Below, piece after piece: positions 8,856 to 18,522 of a stretch of DNA of 64,000 nt (position 1 is its first letter; each line of letters starts with the position of its first letter). The DNA is from Cellulophaga sp. 20_2_10. Lineage in GTDB: Bacteria > Bacteroidota > Bacteroidia > Flavobacteriales > Flavobacteriaceae. The translations under genes and the position numbers were made by a program. The notes below the pieces were generated by a model. The model made no database searches. It worked only from the letters and a program-made list of their open reading frames with translations, and was not told the origin of the DNA. The stretch spans positions 310,001-374,000 of the forward strand of contig NZ_JAMCOJ010000001.1 of NCBI RefSeq assembly GCF_023476645.1. The letters are read 5' to 3'.

Positions 8856-10364
8856 TTGAAATTATTAGATCGTTACATTCTAACAAAATTTTTATTTAAC
8901 TTCTTCAGTTCGTTTGCAATATTGATGTTAATCTTCATATTTCAAACGATCTGGTTGTATATAGGAGACTTAGCGGGTAAAGGTTTAGACTTACTTATTA
9001 TAGGTAAGTTTATTTTTTACTTTATGCCAAGTCTTATAGACAAAGTATTGCCGTTAACGGTGGTACTTTCTTCTATTTTAACATTTGGTAGTCTAGCCGA
9101 AAATTATGAGTTTGCCGCGATGAAGGCTTCAGGTATTTCTCTACAACGTGCAATGCGTACTATTATAGTATTTGTTTTATTACTTGGTGTTGTCGCTTTC
9201 TTTTTTGCAAATAACGTAGCTCCTGCCGCTGCTCACAAAATATACAATCTTAAACGTAATATTGGTAACGTAAAACCTGCTGCTATAATTGCAGAAGGTA
9301 TTTTTAGCGATTTTGAAGGAATGAATATTAAGGTTGATAAAAAGTATGGTGAAAACGACCGCTTTTTGGAGAACATTATAATTCATAAAAAAGCGAATAA
9401 GGTACTTAGCAATGTTGTTATTAAAGCTAAAAAAGGCGAATTAGTTAGTAGTGAAGGATCTGACATTGTAAAACTTATTCTTAAAGATGGTAATTATTAT
9501 GAAGATATACAGAGTAAGAACAGTAAAACAAAGCTAAAACTACCATTTGCCAAAGCTAAGTTTAACGAGTATATTATTAATATACAGCTTACAGATATGG
9601 GCGATCAAGATTTAGAAGAAGATCGTAATGTTGATACTGAAAAAATGAAAAAAGTATCTAGGCTTATTGTTGATATAGATTCTATAAAAAAAGACAATAT
9701 AAAAACCATAAATGCAATTGCTAAAAATATAAGTGATAGAGCTGGTGCTTTTAAACCCGATTATGGTTTTAACAAACCCCAACCAAAACTAGAAGATAAA
9801 GAAGGTGGTATAGAATTACCCAATAAAGAAAAAAAAGTAATTAAAAAAGATACGGTACCTTTTACTGGTGACATTGTTACCCTCTTTAAAGAGCCATTGC
9901 AAGGACAATTGTATAATACCGCTCACAGCTTAACCACAGCAGTATTAAGCTCTGTTAGTGCTAGAAAAAAAGAATTAGAAATAAAATACCAACGATACAA
10001 TATACATATACTGGCTTTACATACGAAGTATGCTTTAGCCTTTTCTTGTATTATATTATTTTTTGTAGGAGCTCCATTAGGTGCTATTATTAGAAAAGGT
10101 GGCTTAGGATTACCAATGGTTATTGCCACCGTACTCTTTTTAACATACTATTTTTTAGGCGTTTTTGTGGGCAACTCTGCAAAAGTCGGAAAAATATCTC
10201 CGGCCCTAGCTGCTTGGATCCCTGCTTTAGTAATGCTACCATTAGGTATGTTTTTAACAATAAGAGCAACAAATGATAAAGGCCTAATTTCTTTTGGCGA
10301 TATTATTTATATGATTAAAAAAAGATTTATTAAAAATTCCAAGACTAAAACTGATGGAAAATAA
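8856..10364 (+). CDS. LptF/LptG (YjgP/YjgQ) family permease
   Basis: Inner-membrane subunit of the lipopolysaccharide export ABC transporter. The 502-residue protein begins [19 protein letters not shown], typical of the family. Three N-terminal helices are followed by a periplasmic beta-jellyroll region with a long charged insertion (about 270-340) and then three C-terminal helices. The only plausible initiation codon near the conserved N terminus is TTG at 8856, four bases after lolA. The last 11 bases overlap ribB. Whether it is LptF or LptG is not decided here. Confidence 0.88.
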   Translation: MKLLDRYILTKFLFNFFSSFAILMLIFIFQTIWLYIGDLAGKGLDLLIIGKFIFYFMPSLIDKVLPLTVVLSSILTFGSLAENYEFAAMKASGISLQRAMRTIIVFVLLLGVVAFFFANNVAPAAAHKIYNLKRNIGNVKPAAIIAEGIFSDFEGMNIKVDKKYGENDRFLENIIIHKKANKVLSNVVIKAKKGELVSSEGSDIVKLILKDGNYYEDIQSKNSKTKLKLPFAKAKFNEYIINIQLTDMGDQDLEEDRNVDTEKMKKVSRLIVDIDSIKKDNIKTINAIAKNISDRAGAFKPDYGFNKPQPKLEDKEGGIELPNKEKKVIKKDTVPFTGDIVTLFKEPLQGQLYNTAHSLTTAVLSSVSARKKELEIKYQRYNIHILALHTKYALAFSCIILFFVGAPLGAIIRKGGLGLPMVIATVLFLTYYFLGVFVGNSAKVGKISPALAAWIPALVMLPLGMFLTIRATNDKGLISFGDIIYMIKKRFIKNSKTKTDGK

Positions 10365-11484
10365 AGTACAATTAAATACAATTGAAGAAGCAATAGAAGA
10401 CATCCGTAAAGGAAAAGTTATTATTGTTGTTGATGATGAGGACAGAGAAAATGAAGGAGATTTTATTGCTGCATCCGAAATGGTAACTCCTGAAATGATA
10501 AACTTTATGGCCACTAATGGTCGTGGTTTAATCTGTGCTCCTTTAACAGAAGATCGTTGTGAGGAATTAGATTTATCTATGATGGTGAAAAACAATACTG
10601 TTCTTCATAATACACAGTTTACTGTATCTGTAGATTTAATTGGCCACGGCTGTACTACAGGTATATCTGTTCATGATAGATCTAAAACTATTAAAGCTTT
10701 AGTAGATGGTGATACAAAACCAAGTGATTTAGGTAGACCTGGTCATATTTTTCCTTTAAAAGCTAAAAATGGTGGCGTTTTACGTAGAACAGGACATACA
10801 GAAGCTACTGTAGATTTAGCTCGTTTAGCTGGTTTTAAGCCTGCTGGTATTTTAGTCGAAATTTTAAATGAAGATGGTACAATGGCTCGTTTACCTGAAC
10901 TTTTGAAAGTTGCTGAAAAATTTGATTTAAAAATTATTTCTATTGAAGATTTAGTAGCATACCGTATGCAACACGATTCTTTAATTGTTAAGAAAGAACA
11001 TTTTACAATTCAAACTCGTTTTGGTGAATTTAAACTACATGCATACGAGCAAACTACAAATAACCAGATACATATAGCACTTACTAAAGGTAATTGGAGC
11101 AAAGACGAGCAAATACTTACACGTATTAACTCTACCCTAGTAAACAATGATATTTTAGGTACGCTAACAAACAATCCTGACAAAAAGTTAGAAGATATGT
11201 TTGCATCTATTAATAAAGAAGGCAAAGGCGCAATGGTTTTTATTAACCAACAGTCACAATCTTTAAACTTATTAAATAGACTATCTCAGCTTAAAGAATT
11301 ACAAGGAGACGGATTAGTAAAAGCTCCTAATGTTAATATGGATAGTAAAGATTTTGGTGTTGGCGCACAAATACTACACGATTTAAAAATTAGTCAAGTT
11401 AAATTATTAACGAACACACCACAAACCAGACGTGTTGGTATTGTTGGTTACGGTTTAAAAATTGTAGACTACGTTACATACTAA
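10354..11484 (+). CDS. ribB: 3,4-dihydroxy-2-butanone 4-phosphate synthase with degenerate GTP cyclohydrolase II domain
   Basis: Riboflavin pathway enzyme that makes the four-carbon precursor from ribulose 5-phosphate. Residues 1-205 form an intact RibB domain with [17 protein letters not shown] and [16 protein letters not shown]. Residues 205-376 align with GTP cyclohydrolase II, but the three zinc cysteines expected around residues 250-265 are absent: the stretch [15 protein letters not shown] has no Cys. The C-terminal domain should therefore lack cyclohydrolase activity, as described for RibBX-type proteins. A separate ribA should exist elsewhere. The start overlaps the permease gene by 11 bases. 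Confidence 0.93.
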   Translation: MENKVQLNTIEEAIEDIRKGKVIIVVDDEDRENEGDFIAASEMVTPEMINFMATNGRGLICAPLTEDRCEELDLSMMVKNNTVLHNTQFTVSVDLIGHGCTTGISVHDRSKTIKALVDGDTKPSDLGRPGHIFPLKAKNGGVLRRTGHTEATVDLARLAGFKPAGILVEILNEDGTMARLPELLKVAEKFDLKIISIEDLVAYRMQHDSLIVKKEHFTIQTRFGEFKLHAYEQTTNNQIHIALTKGNWSKDEQILTRINSTLVNNDILGTLTNNPDKKLEDMFASINKEGKGAMVFINQQSQSLNLLNRLSQLKELQGDGLVKAPNVNMDSKDFGVGAQILHDLKISQVKLLTNTPQTRRVGIVGYGLKIVDYVTY

Positions 11485-11503
11485 CTAGCCTACATTTTAT
11501 AAG

Positions 11504-11547
11504 ACATAAAAAATCCCTTAAAACTTAGTTTTAAGGGATTTTTATGT
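11504..11547. terminator. Terminator after ribB
   Basis: A 16-bp perfect stem (11509-11524 with 11528-11543) plus a short outer ACAT/ATGT pairing. It lies between the convergent ribB and the aminotransferase gene and could serve both strands. Confidence 0.85.
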
Positions 11548-11579
11548 ATCTAGAACCTTGTCTTTAAATTACAATGCAA

Positions 11580-12773
11580 TTATAAAACAGATTTTATTGC
11601 TTTTACCATATTAGCAGCTCTTTGCTCTACTTCTTCATCTGACCATCCTAATTTAACCAAACAAGATATAGTTCTACTAATCCAGTGATCTGACTTAGAA
11701 AAATCTGATGTACTATAGTCTGGCAATTGCTCTTTAACCTCGTTAGGTAATTTACCTAAAGATGTTAAATTAGTTAAGTGAGCCCATTTTTTGTAGTAAT
11801 GCCAGTTATTTGCATACCAGTAGAAACAAGCATCAACACTGTTTTCTCCTAAAGCTTTATGCGCTTTCTTTGTCAATTCTTCTGTTGGTAAAAATATAGA
11901 TAAGAAAGAGTAGTTTTCTTCACCACCTTCTGGTACAGCTCTAAATGTTACTTCTGGTATAGTAGACAATGCATTACGTAAAATAGTATACGTTTTTTTC
12001 TGTATTGCAATAAACTCATCTAATCTTTGTACCTGAGCCACACCCACTGCTGCGTGTAATTCAGAAATTCTATAGTTGTATCCTAAAAATGGGTGATCTT
12101 CCGCTCCCCTATCTTTTCCAATATGATCGTGACCATGATCTGAATAATGATCTGCGTTTTTGTAATACTGCTCATTATTAGTAATTATAGCACCACCTTC
12201 ACCACAAGTAATTGTTTTTACGTAATCAAAAGAAAAACAACCTAAATCTCCGTAGCTACCTAAAGGTTTCCCCTCGTAAGTACCACCAATTGCTTGGCAA
12301 GCATCTTCTAACAACAAAAGGTTGTGTTTAACACAAATAGCTTTTAATGCACTTAAGTTGGCCATAGAACCACACATATGCACAGGCATAACTACCTTTG
12401 TTTTTGGCGTAATTGCTTTTTCAACCGCTTCTGGATCTAAGGTTAATGTATTATCAACATCAACTAAAATAGGAACCGCTCCTAATGCTAAAATAGACTC
12501 AAAACTAGCGACAAACGTAAATGTTGGCATAATTACTTCGTCACCTGCACCAATACCAGCACTAGCTAAAGCAACCGTTAAAGCTGCTGTACCGCTACTT
12601 ACCAATTGTGCGTAACCTACTTCCATTCTTTTAGTTAAGGCTTCTTCTAGTTCTAATGCTTTCCATTGGTCGCCACGCATACCGTCAAAACCATAACGCA
12701 TTAAAACACCTGAGTCTAGCACTTTTTGTACTTCTGCTCTTTCCTTATCTCCAAAAAATTCAAATCCTGGCAT
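11580..12773 (-). CDS. DegT/DnrJ/EryC1/StrS family aminotransferase
   Basis: PLP-dependent aminotransferase of the sugar/cyclitol family. The 397-residue protein has the cofactor phosphate loop SSGTAAL near residues 59-65, the LLLEDACQAIGG segment with the conserved Asp near 157, and the Schiff-base Lys186 in SFDYVKTITCGEGGA. Family members amino-transfer keto sugars or cyclitols in surface polysaccharide or secondary metabolism. No other sugar-nucleotide genes lie next to it, so the substrate is open. Confidence 0.9.
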   Translation of the reverse strand: MPGFEFFGDKERAEVQKVLDSGVLMRYGFDGMRGDQWKALELEEALTKRMEVGYAQLVSSGTAALTVALASAGIGAGDEVIMPTFTFVASFESILALGAVPILVDVDNTLTLDPEAVEKAITPKTKVVMPVHMCGSMANLSALKAICVKHNLLLLEDACQAIGGTYEGKPLGSYGDLGCFSFDYVKTITCGEGGAIITNNEQYYKNADHYSDHGHDHIGKDRGAEDHPFLGYNYRISELHAAVGVAQVQRLDEFIAIQKKTYTILRNALSTIPEVTFRAVPEGGEENYSFLSIFLPTEELTKKAHKALGENSVDACFYWYANNWHYYKKWAHLTNLTSLGKLPNEVKEQLPDYSTSDFSKSDHWISRTISCLVKLGWSDEEVEQRAANMVKAIKSVL

Positions 12774-12852
12774 ATTGTATATTTTTCTTGTTTCTAAATC
12801 TTTCTAATGCTATTTAAACAATAGCTTCAATATAACTGTAAAGTTAGTAATT

Positions 12853-13485
12853 TTAGGCTATTTCTATGACACTTTCTACAGTCTCTTTGCGTACTTTTTT
12901 AAAGGTAGAAAATACATCGTCATCTGCCCTTACACCTATTGGCATTGCCAACACAGAAGCTAATTTTAAGGTATCTAACCCTAAAAGCTTATCGTATTCT
13001 GCAGGTATAAAACCTTCCATTGGGCAGGCATCTACTTCTACAGCTGCACAAACAGTTAATAAATTCCCTAAAATAAGATAGGCCTGATTAATAGCCCATT
13101 GTGCTACTTCTATATCATTTTTTTGACTAAAACTAGCTGTTAGTTGTTCTTTAAAAGGGTCTAAAATAGCAGAACTAGTGCCTCTCACTTGCTGTACTCG
13201 CTTAAAATAATTGGCAATATAGTCCGAGCTTATTTCTGTTTCTCTACATAAAACCAGTACGTGAGACGCTTGCGCCACTTGCTGCTGGTTGTATGAGCTT
13301 GCAGCTAATTGCTGCTGTAAACCCTTATTTTTAACAACAACCATTTTTATAGGCTGCAAGCCATAAGATGTTGCCGTTAAATTAAAAGCTTCTTTAATCG
13401 CATCTATTTTAGCATCTGCAATTTCTACTTTTTCATTAAACTTTTTAACAGCATAACGCCATTCTAATTTTTTTATAATCTCCAT
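12853..13485 (-). CDS. NAD(P)H-dependent nitroreductase family oxidoreductase
   Basis: FMN-dependent oxidoreductase of 210 residues. It has the N-terminal RYAVKKFN motif of the NfsB/DrgA group, an LTATSYGLQP FMN-binding segment, and the late VDACPMEGF and LGLDTLKLASVLAMPIG blocks typical of nitroreductases that act on quinones or nitro compounds. No signal peptide is seen. It lies 16 bases after the TauE-type transporter gene on the same strand, so the two may be co-transcribed. Confidence 0.9.
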   Translation of the reverse strand: MEIIKKLEWRYAVKKFNEKVEIADAKIDAIKEAFNLTATSYGLQPIKMVVVKNKGLQQQLAASSYNQQQVAQASHVLVLCRETEISSDYIANYFKRVQQVRGTSSAILDPFKEQLTASFSQKNDIEVAQWAINQAYLILGNLLTVCAAVEVDACPMEGFIPAEYDKLLGLDTLKLASVLAMPIGVRADDDVFSTFKKVRKETVESVIEIA

Positions 13486-13500
13486 TATTTATCAATTGCA

Positions 13501-14262
13501 TTAAAAAAACCAAAGTTTTACTGCCATAACCACTATCATTAGCATTAAAAACTTCTTTATAAATCCGTCTCCCTTAGCTACCGAAACTCTACTTGCTACC
13601 CAAGCACCAGAACCATTACCAATTGCCAAAACAAGACCTATTTCCCAAATTATTTTATCGTAATATATAAAAACAGCCAATGCTGCTAAAGTGTAAATTA
13701 AAACCACCGCTACTTTTGTTGCATTTGCACGTACTAATGTCATATGGTTGGCATAGTGTAAAAACAGAATAACTATAAAGCCTAAACCGGCATTAATAAA
13801 ACCACCATAAATACCAAAAAAGAAAAAAGCTATTATACCTATCCACAAGTATTTACCTGTAATACGCTCGTGTATATCTTCTGTTTTTAATTTGGGTTTA
13901 AAAATAATGATGAGCAAAACAACCATCATTACTACAGCTAAAATTCTATTAAAGGTTTCTCCGCTTACTTCTACAGCTATATTTGCACCAACTATAGAGC
14001 CTAACATTGCAGAAATTCCTAAGTAAATGTTAAACGGAAACGTACTAACGCCTTTGCTTTTAAATCCTGCAACACCCAAGACGGACTGTATGGCTACTGC
14101 AACTCTGTTGGTACCATTTGCTATACTTGGTGGTACACCAAAAAATATTAATACCGCCAGTGAAATTAAAGAACCTCCACCTGCTACTGTATTAATAAAA
14201 CCTACTGCAAAACCAACTACAATTAAAAGTAGGTAATGATACCATTCTTCCATAGCCTGCAA
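13501..14262 (-). CDS. Sulfite exporter TauE/SafE family membrane protein
   Basis: Integral membrane transporter of 253 residues with about eight hydrophobic helices. It has the family signatures GFAVGFINTVAGGGSLISLA near the N terminus and FGIYGGFINAGLGFIVI in the second half. Members export sulfite, sulfoacetate or other organic anions; the substrate here is unknown. An alternative start is the ATG at 14253. Plus-strand accessory DNA begins after about 550 bases, so this gene marks the left edge of the core block. Confidence 0.9.
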   Translation of the reverse strand: MQAMEEWYHYLLLIVVGFAVGFINTVAGGGSLISLAVLIFFGVPPSIANGTNRVAVAIQSVLGVAGFKSKGVSTFPFNIYLGISAMLGSIVGANIAVEVSGETFNRILAVVMMVVLLIIIFKPKLKTEDIHERITGKYLWIGIIAFFFFGIYGGFINAGLGFIVILFLHYANHMTLVRANATKVAVVLIYTLAALAVFIYYDKIIWEIGLVLAIGNGSGAWVASRVSVAKGDGFIKKFLMLMIVVMAVKLWFF

Positions 14263-14812
14263 AAATACTGTTTTATGGTCTTTTTATATAGTTTTTAAGT
14301 GATTAGTGCTGTTAAGTAGTAAAATAGTGACCTGTTCAATTGTGAAAATTTTGAAAGCAAAGATTAGCTACCATTAATTTTATACCCTTTAGAAGTATTT
14401 CTAATGCAATTGCGCAATGCTACTATTAATAAATAGTTTTACATTCTAAGAAAATAAGAGTTATTTTTATAAAAAATAGACCCAATAATAGGCGGAACAA
14501 AAGTTCCATATATAAACAAGTTAGATGTACTATGAAAAACATTCCATTTGTATGAATAATACTGATTTTTTTAGGGTTTAACAAAATACCCAAAACGGCA
14601 GTAAACGGAAAAAAAGAAACTGAAGTTTTACTTGACACAATTTCAAATGGAAAATTTTTAAAAATTAAATAAAGATCTAAGGAAGATTATTCACAGCATA
14701 TACCAGCTGAATATGGTTATAAAACATAAAATTGATTTACTAATCGGTTGTAAAAGAGCGTACAAATCACCTTCCTATCTACGCCAAAGTAGATTGGATA
14801 TCCAAAAAAAGC
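14263..14812. other. Gene-poor junction between core genes and the accessory island
   Basis: About 550 AT-rich bases with no intact gene. It includes the promoter side of the TauE gene and a short coding remnant (14556-14672). A second open stretch without a start codon begins at 14744 and runs into the next gene. I looked for a copy of the tRNA-Ser 3' end or an integrase gene here and saw none. Confidence 0.6.
14556..14672 (+). pseudogene. Short C-terminal coding remnant
   Basis: A 38-codon open stretch after an in-frame TGA, with no start codon. Its translation looks protein-like and ends ETEVLLDTISNGKFLKIK before TAA. It is probably the tail of a decayed gene at the island edge. The family is not recognised. 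Confidence 0.35.
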
Positions 14813-15181
14813 TTGGCTATTGTAGATGGGTGCGGAACCGAATGTCTGTTTGCTATAATTTTTAATATGGAAAAGGAGAAACCATCAATTCAGCCAATTC
14901 TATTTTACCCAAATAAGAATGATTCCGGTTTTGAAACTGATAACCCTAATTTAGGTATTGCTCCTATCGGAAATTATGGTAACGATCCATCTTTTGTCAT
15001 AGTTGATATTGACAATAACACAAAAGATACTATTAATTTACCCAATAATTGGTTCCGTGGACTTGGTACTATTTATACTATTGTTGATCACATCAAAATT
15101 GAAGAATCTAAGATTGAAATAGTGCAAAATCAAGAAAATGGGCAGAAGAAAAAAATACAGAAAGAAATAAATTTAAAATAA
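14813..15181 (+). CDS. Hypothetical protein, possibly 5'-truncated
   Basis: A 122-residue frame whose only upstream initiator is TTG at 14813; an ATG follows at 14867. The same frame stays open and protein-like back to 14744 (ending LPIYAKVDWISKKSLAIVDG), which suggests a lost 5' end rather than a true start at TTG. No family is recognised and no signal peptide is seen. The C terminus is lysine- and glutamine-rich. It is the first gene of the plus-strand island and is followed by one of the repeated spacer elements. Confidence 0.45.
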   Translation: MAIVDGCGTECLFAIIFNMEKEKPSIQPILFYPNKNDSGFETDNPNLGIAPIGNYGNDPSFVIVDIDNNTKDTINLPNNWFRGLGTIYTIVDHIKIEESKIEIVQNQENGQKKKIQKEINLK

Positions 15182-15209
15182 ATGTTGCAGCGCATAGTAG
15201 CCATAAGTA

Positions 15210-15278
15210 ATTGCTAGTCCTCGCCTACTTACGAATTTGAAAACGTAGGGACTTACCTATTTTCTATTTGGTTTGTAT
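15210..15278. repeat. Repeated island spacer element, copy 1
   Basis: Holds the block ATTGCTAGT...CCTACTTAC (15210-15232), also present near 21224, and the 17-bp core TTCTATTTGGTTTGTAT (15262-15278), which is identical at 18449-18465 and has two mismatches at 17326-17342. It lies between two orphan genes. Confidence 0.7.
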
Positions 15279-15345
15279 AAACTAAATTTAATACTCAAAA
15301 CAAGCAACGAACCATACACCTTTACCGAAGTAAAAAATAAAAATT

Positions 15346-16107
15346 ATGAAAAAAAAATTTCTTTTATTAAGTACTGTTTTTCTTATACTTGGACTAACTA
15401 AATCTTATGGAGGTTGGTACCAATGTTACAACTATGAAGGAAAAATAGGTGAATACCCAATAACTCTTTCTATTCAAATTACAGAAGGATATTTTGGTGA
15501 AGAGGACAAAAAAGAGTTTACTATTAATGGAGTTTACAAATATGACAAATACAATAACCCTATTAAACTAATAGGATCTTTAAAAAACAACAGAATTAAA
15601 CTTTACGAAAACTATAATGACAAAGAGTCTGCTATCTTAGAGTTTGAGTTTTTAGAAAAAATCTCTAAAGGCTATTGGACTGACTTAAAAAGTAAAAAGA
15701 CACTTCCTTTGAATTTAACATATGTATCAAAACTGACCGATAAAAGTGAAGATGCGTCTTTTGAAAATGTTGAAATTTTACAATTACATTCTCTTAAAGA
15801 TTATTATTTTATAGGTGTTTATTCAAAAGAACAAGACGCAAATAGAGTTTATATGTCCAAACTAAAGATTATTAAAAAACGGGATAACTCAATATTTCAA
15901 ATGATTGATTTTAATGATTTAGATTACAGTGTAGGAAATGTGATTACTATAATTTACCAAAACATAGAGATTAATGATTTAGTAAATAATAAACTAGACC
16001 TTTGGTGTGATGTTGGAAGAATGGGTGGATGGTTTACACTTAGCTTTAGTAATGAGAAAAATAAATTCAGTTCAAATTATGAATTAAATATAGATGGACC
16101 CAACTAA
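15346..16107 (+). CDS. Exported hypothetical protein
   Basis: A 253-residue protein with a clear Sec signal peptide (MKKKFLLLSTVFLILGLTKS). It is otherwise rich in beta strands and aromatic residues, with a repeated pattern of short hydrophobic strands. No lipobox and no enzyme motif is seen, and no family is recognised. It lies in the plus-strand island with long spacers on both sides and follows a repeated spacer element. Its codon use is very AT-rich, like its neighbours. An immunity or surface role would be pure inference. Confidence 0.7.
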   Translation: MKKKFLLLSTVFLILGLTKSYGGWYQCYNYEGKIGEYPITLSIQITEGYFGEEDKKEFTINGVYKYDKYNNPIKLIGSLKNNRIKLYENYNDKESAILEFEFLEKISKGYWTDLKSKKTLPLNLTYVSKLTDKSEDASFENVEILQLHSLKDYYFIGVYSKEQDANRVYMSKLKIIKKRDNSIFQMIDFNDLDYSVGNVITIIYQNIEINDLVNNKLDLWCDVGRMGGWFTLSFSNEKNKFSSNYELNIDGPN

Positions 16108-16202
16108 AATCTATGCACAATAATGGATCTAATTAATACCGTTTTTAGTGCTTAGCCCAAAGTTTAAACGCTTAATGTAATTTAAGTGCCAAATAAAAAA
16201 AT

Positions 16203-16643
16203 ATGAAACCCATTTTATTAATTTTAGCTTTGCTTATTTTTAAACCTTGTGCAGACAAGTCCATAGATTGTGAAGATTTGTTACTGAAATATGCAGAACA
16301 AAATCAGAAAATAGAATTTATAGAATGCCAAAAAGGAAAAGGACAAACTGTCCTTGAAGCCAAATACAAGGTACTAGGTCATAATTCTGATGAAATAGAA
16401 ACTATTCTAATAAAAAAGTATGGTATTGGAAAACTAAAATTTACGTGCTGTGGCTGGGAGTCAACTAATGGAAAAAATGGTTACATCAAGAATAAGGACT
16501 TAATAAAAAGTAACCCAAATTATATTTTAGAAATTTCAATGTATGGAAATGCAGAAAAAGAAAATCAAAAAGGAGAAATCTATTTGGAGAAAGATAAAAG
16601 CAAAATAGATTTTTATGTGATTGTAAAATTACTTGATATATAA
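16203..16643 (+). CDS. DUF4952-like exported protein
   Basis: A 146-residue protein with an N-terminal hydrophobic signal segment and a cysteine just after it (FKPCADKS), so it may be a lipoprotein. The body matches my recollection of DUF4952: CEDLL near the start, FIECQKGKGQ, then LKFTCCGWES in the middle, a cysteine-rich core. The function of the family is not known to me. It lies in the island between an exported protein and a membrane protein. Confidence 0.65.
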   Translation: MKPILLILALLIFKPCADKSIDCEDLLLKYAEQNQKIEFIECQKGKGQTVLEAKYKVLGHNSDEIETILIKKYGIGKLKFTCCGWESTNGKNGYIKNKDLIKSNPNYILEISMYGNAEKENQKGEIYLEKDKSKIDFYVIVKLLDI

Positions 16644-16812
16644 CCGTGCTTAAAATACCTAACACTATATAAAAAAGTTAATCAACATTAAAAGATGTGT
16701 TTTAATAAAAAATATTGAGATAGAAGAAGCGCATTTATTGGATTACCCCTCACTAACAATGATTATGATTATGATTAACATATAGATTGTAATTTACACC
16801 TAATTAAACTTA

Positions 16813-17277
16813 ATGAATAAACCTGTAAAGTATACCTATATAACGGTTCTTATAAATCTTCTGATTGCAATGCTGCTATTTTTTAGTATGTCAGGAGGAA
16901 CTATAAACCCAATAAAAGAATTTTTTGATTTTATTATCTATTTCTATTTAAATTTTACAGCAGCAATAGTTGCATTATTTGTTTCAAGTTATTACGTTGG
17001 CCAAAAAATGGGGAAACTGATTTGTGAAAAAAAATGGAATTCAATTCTTGTTGGGATGATCGGAGTAATGGTTATTTTAATTTGCGGAGTTTTTGGAGGT
17101 GCAACAGTTGGGTTTTTAGAAGAAGGCATAATGAGAGGTCATAATGTTTCTGATTCTATTGTTGATTATTATTTTAAACCATTATTTTGGATTTTAATAT
17201 TTGGGTTTATCCCAACATTTATCTCCGGAGCATTTTTAGGTGACAAAATAAAGAAAACGTGTTCTAAAACTATATAA
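16813..17277 (+). CDS. Small multipass membrane protein
   Basis: A 154-residue protein with four predicted membrane helices: about residues 8-28, 38-60, 78-102 and 125-148. Glycine-rich segments (CGVFGGATVGFL, FIPTFISGAFLG) lie in the second half. No conserved family is recognised. It sits alone between spacers of about 170 and 130 bases in the plus-strand island. Such small membrane proteins occur among immunity genes, but nothing here proves that role. Confidence 0.65.
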   Translation: MNKPVKYTYITVLINLLIAMLLFFSMSGGTINPIKEFFDFIIYFYLNFTAAIVALFVSSYYVGQKMGKLICEKKWNSILVGMIGVMVILICGVFGGATVGFLEEGIMRGHNVSDSIVDYYFKPLFWILIFGFIPTFISGAFLGDKIKKTCSKTI

Positions 17278-17325
17278 AATTAATTAATACTACACACCTA
17301 CTTCTACTTGCTATAGCATCTGCAA

Positions 17326-17342
17326 TTCTATTTGGTGTTTAT
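17326..17342. repeat. Repeated island spacer core, copy 2
   Basis: TTCTATTTGGTGTTTAT, two mismatches from the 17-bp core of copies 1 and 3. It is preceded by CACCTACTTCTACTT-like sequence and lies 63 bases before an orphan gene. Confidence 0.55.
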
Positions 17343-17405
17343 GTGCTAAATTAGGTGCTTTAAACACAAACAAAACCGTTAACATTAACGTATATAATTA
17401 AAAGA

Positions 17406-17885
17406 ATGAAAGCATTAAAATATATAAATCTATTAATAATTGTTATTACTTTTTCAGCCTATTCGCAAGTAAGCGATAAGGGTATAATAACAATTGATAC
17501 ATCTAGTTACGGATCATATCCCGCAGTTTTTGTAGACTTATCTAGCGGGTCATTACTTAAATTGGATGCTAATTTAAAAGAAATTGATGCAGACCTTTGG
17601 ATAGAGCCAAATGATCCAGAAATTAATGGATTAGAAGAATCTTTTGATGGAGGAATTACACATAGCGGAGAGAATGTATTGCTAAGAATACTTGAAAAAG
17701 GAGAACATGAAGCAGACATAAAAAAAATGTTTCCCAATACATTTGTAGATAGTGTTGATAGAGGAAAAATAAAAACAGGCCTACAATTTATAGTGCATAC
17801 AAGTGAAAACTTATTTTATGTCATTAAAATAAGTTCGTTTAGCAAAGAAGATGAAGAAATGACATTGGAATATCAAAAAATATAA
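17406..17885 (+). CDS. Exported hypothetical protein
   Basis: A 159-residue protein with a Sec signal peptide ending near TFSAYSQ. The mature part is acidic and small, with ADLWIEPNDPEINGLEESFDGG and a lysine-rich centre. No enzyme motif and no known family is recognised. It is followed after 62 bases by the Imm22-like gene on the same strand, so the two may be transcribed together. A periplasmic location is inferred from the signal peptide. Confidence 0.65.
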   Translation: MKALKYINLLIIVITFSAYSQVSDKGIITIDTSSYGSYPAVFVDLSSGSLLKLDANLKEIDADLWIEPNDPEINGLEESFDGGITHSGENVLLRILEKGEHEADIKKMFPNTFVDSVDRGKIKTGLQFIVHTSENLFYVIKISSFSKEDEEMTLEYQKI

Positions 17886-17947
17886 TAGAAAATAACTTTT
17901 ACGGAGCAACAATAGACATAAGTATTAGGTGTAATTTATAATAAAAA

Positions 17948-18343
17948 ATGAAAACTGAAAAAAGTCACTTTTGGATAGGTAAATTTGAAAACGAAAGTCT
18001 ATACTCCAATTTTATTGCTGAGGATGACAGTAGGTATGAACTAGAAGACTATGATGCTATTCCTGTCTCTAAATTTGCAAAATCGCAAGGAGAAATATGG
18101 ATTGATCACGATTTTATGGAATCTGGATTTGAAAAACAAACAGGGAATATAAAAAATCAGTTTAATGAATACTCTTATTCTAACCATTGGAAATCCGAAC
18201 TTGAAAATAGATGTTCTAAATTAAAGGAGTCTACATTTAATACGCTAATTTTTATAAGTCATGACCAAATTAAAAACCCAAAATCTATAAAAGATACTGG
18301 AATAACGCTTAAATACCTTGGAGTTATTGAGTACGAAATATAA
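17948..18343 (+). CDS. Imm22-like immunity protein
   Basis: A 131-residue acidic cytoplasmic protein. Its N terminus HFWIGKFENESLYSNF, followed by PVSKFAKSQGEIWIDHDF, matches my memory of the Imm22 immunity family of polymorphic toxin systems (an xWIGxF start and a conserved DHDFxE block). Such proteins bind and block a specific toxin. No cognate toxin gene lies beside it, so it is an orphan here. Assignment is by motif recall and would need a profile search. Confidence 0.6.
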   Translation: MKTEKSHFWIGKFENESLYSNFIAEDDSRYELEDYDAIPVSKFAKSQGEIWIDHDFMESGFEKQTGNIKNQFNEYSYSNHWKSELENRCSKLKESTFNTLIFISHDQIKNPKSIKDTGITLKYLGVIEYEI

Positions 18344-18448
18344 ACGCTATACTATAGTGTAAATAGGGTAATTATGTTTAGTAATGGTTTTAGGTAATTA
18401 CCGCTACTCACCTCCTCTTTAATCTTAAAGTCTGCAAACGTATGGGCA

Positions 18449-18465
18449 TTCTATTTGGTTTGTAT
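18449..18465. repeat. Repeated island spacer core, copy 3
   Basis: TTCTATTTGGTTTGTAT, identical to 15262-15278. AAACGTATGGGC just before it parallels AAACGTAGGGAC before copy 1. It lies 57 bases upstream of the next gene. Confidence 0.7.
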
Positions 18466-18522
18466 GTACTTTATTAGTTGCGCCAGTGCTTTACACGGAT
18501 TTATAATTAAAACAAGAATAAT

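Noticed and set aside
14263-14812. Left attachment site of a tRNA-Ser-integrated island
   Set aside because: I looked for a repeat of the tRNA 3' end here and saw none, and no integrase gene is present, so integration at the tRNA is not claimed.
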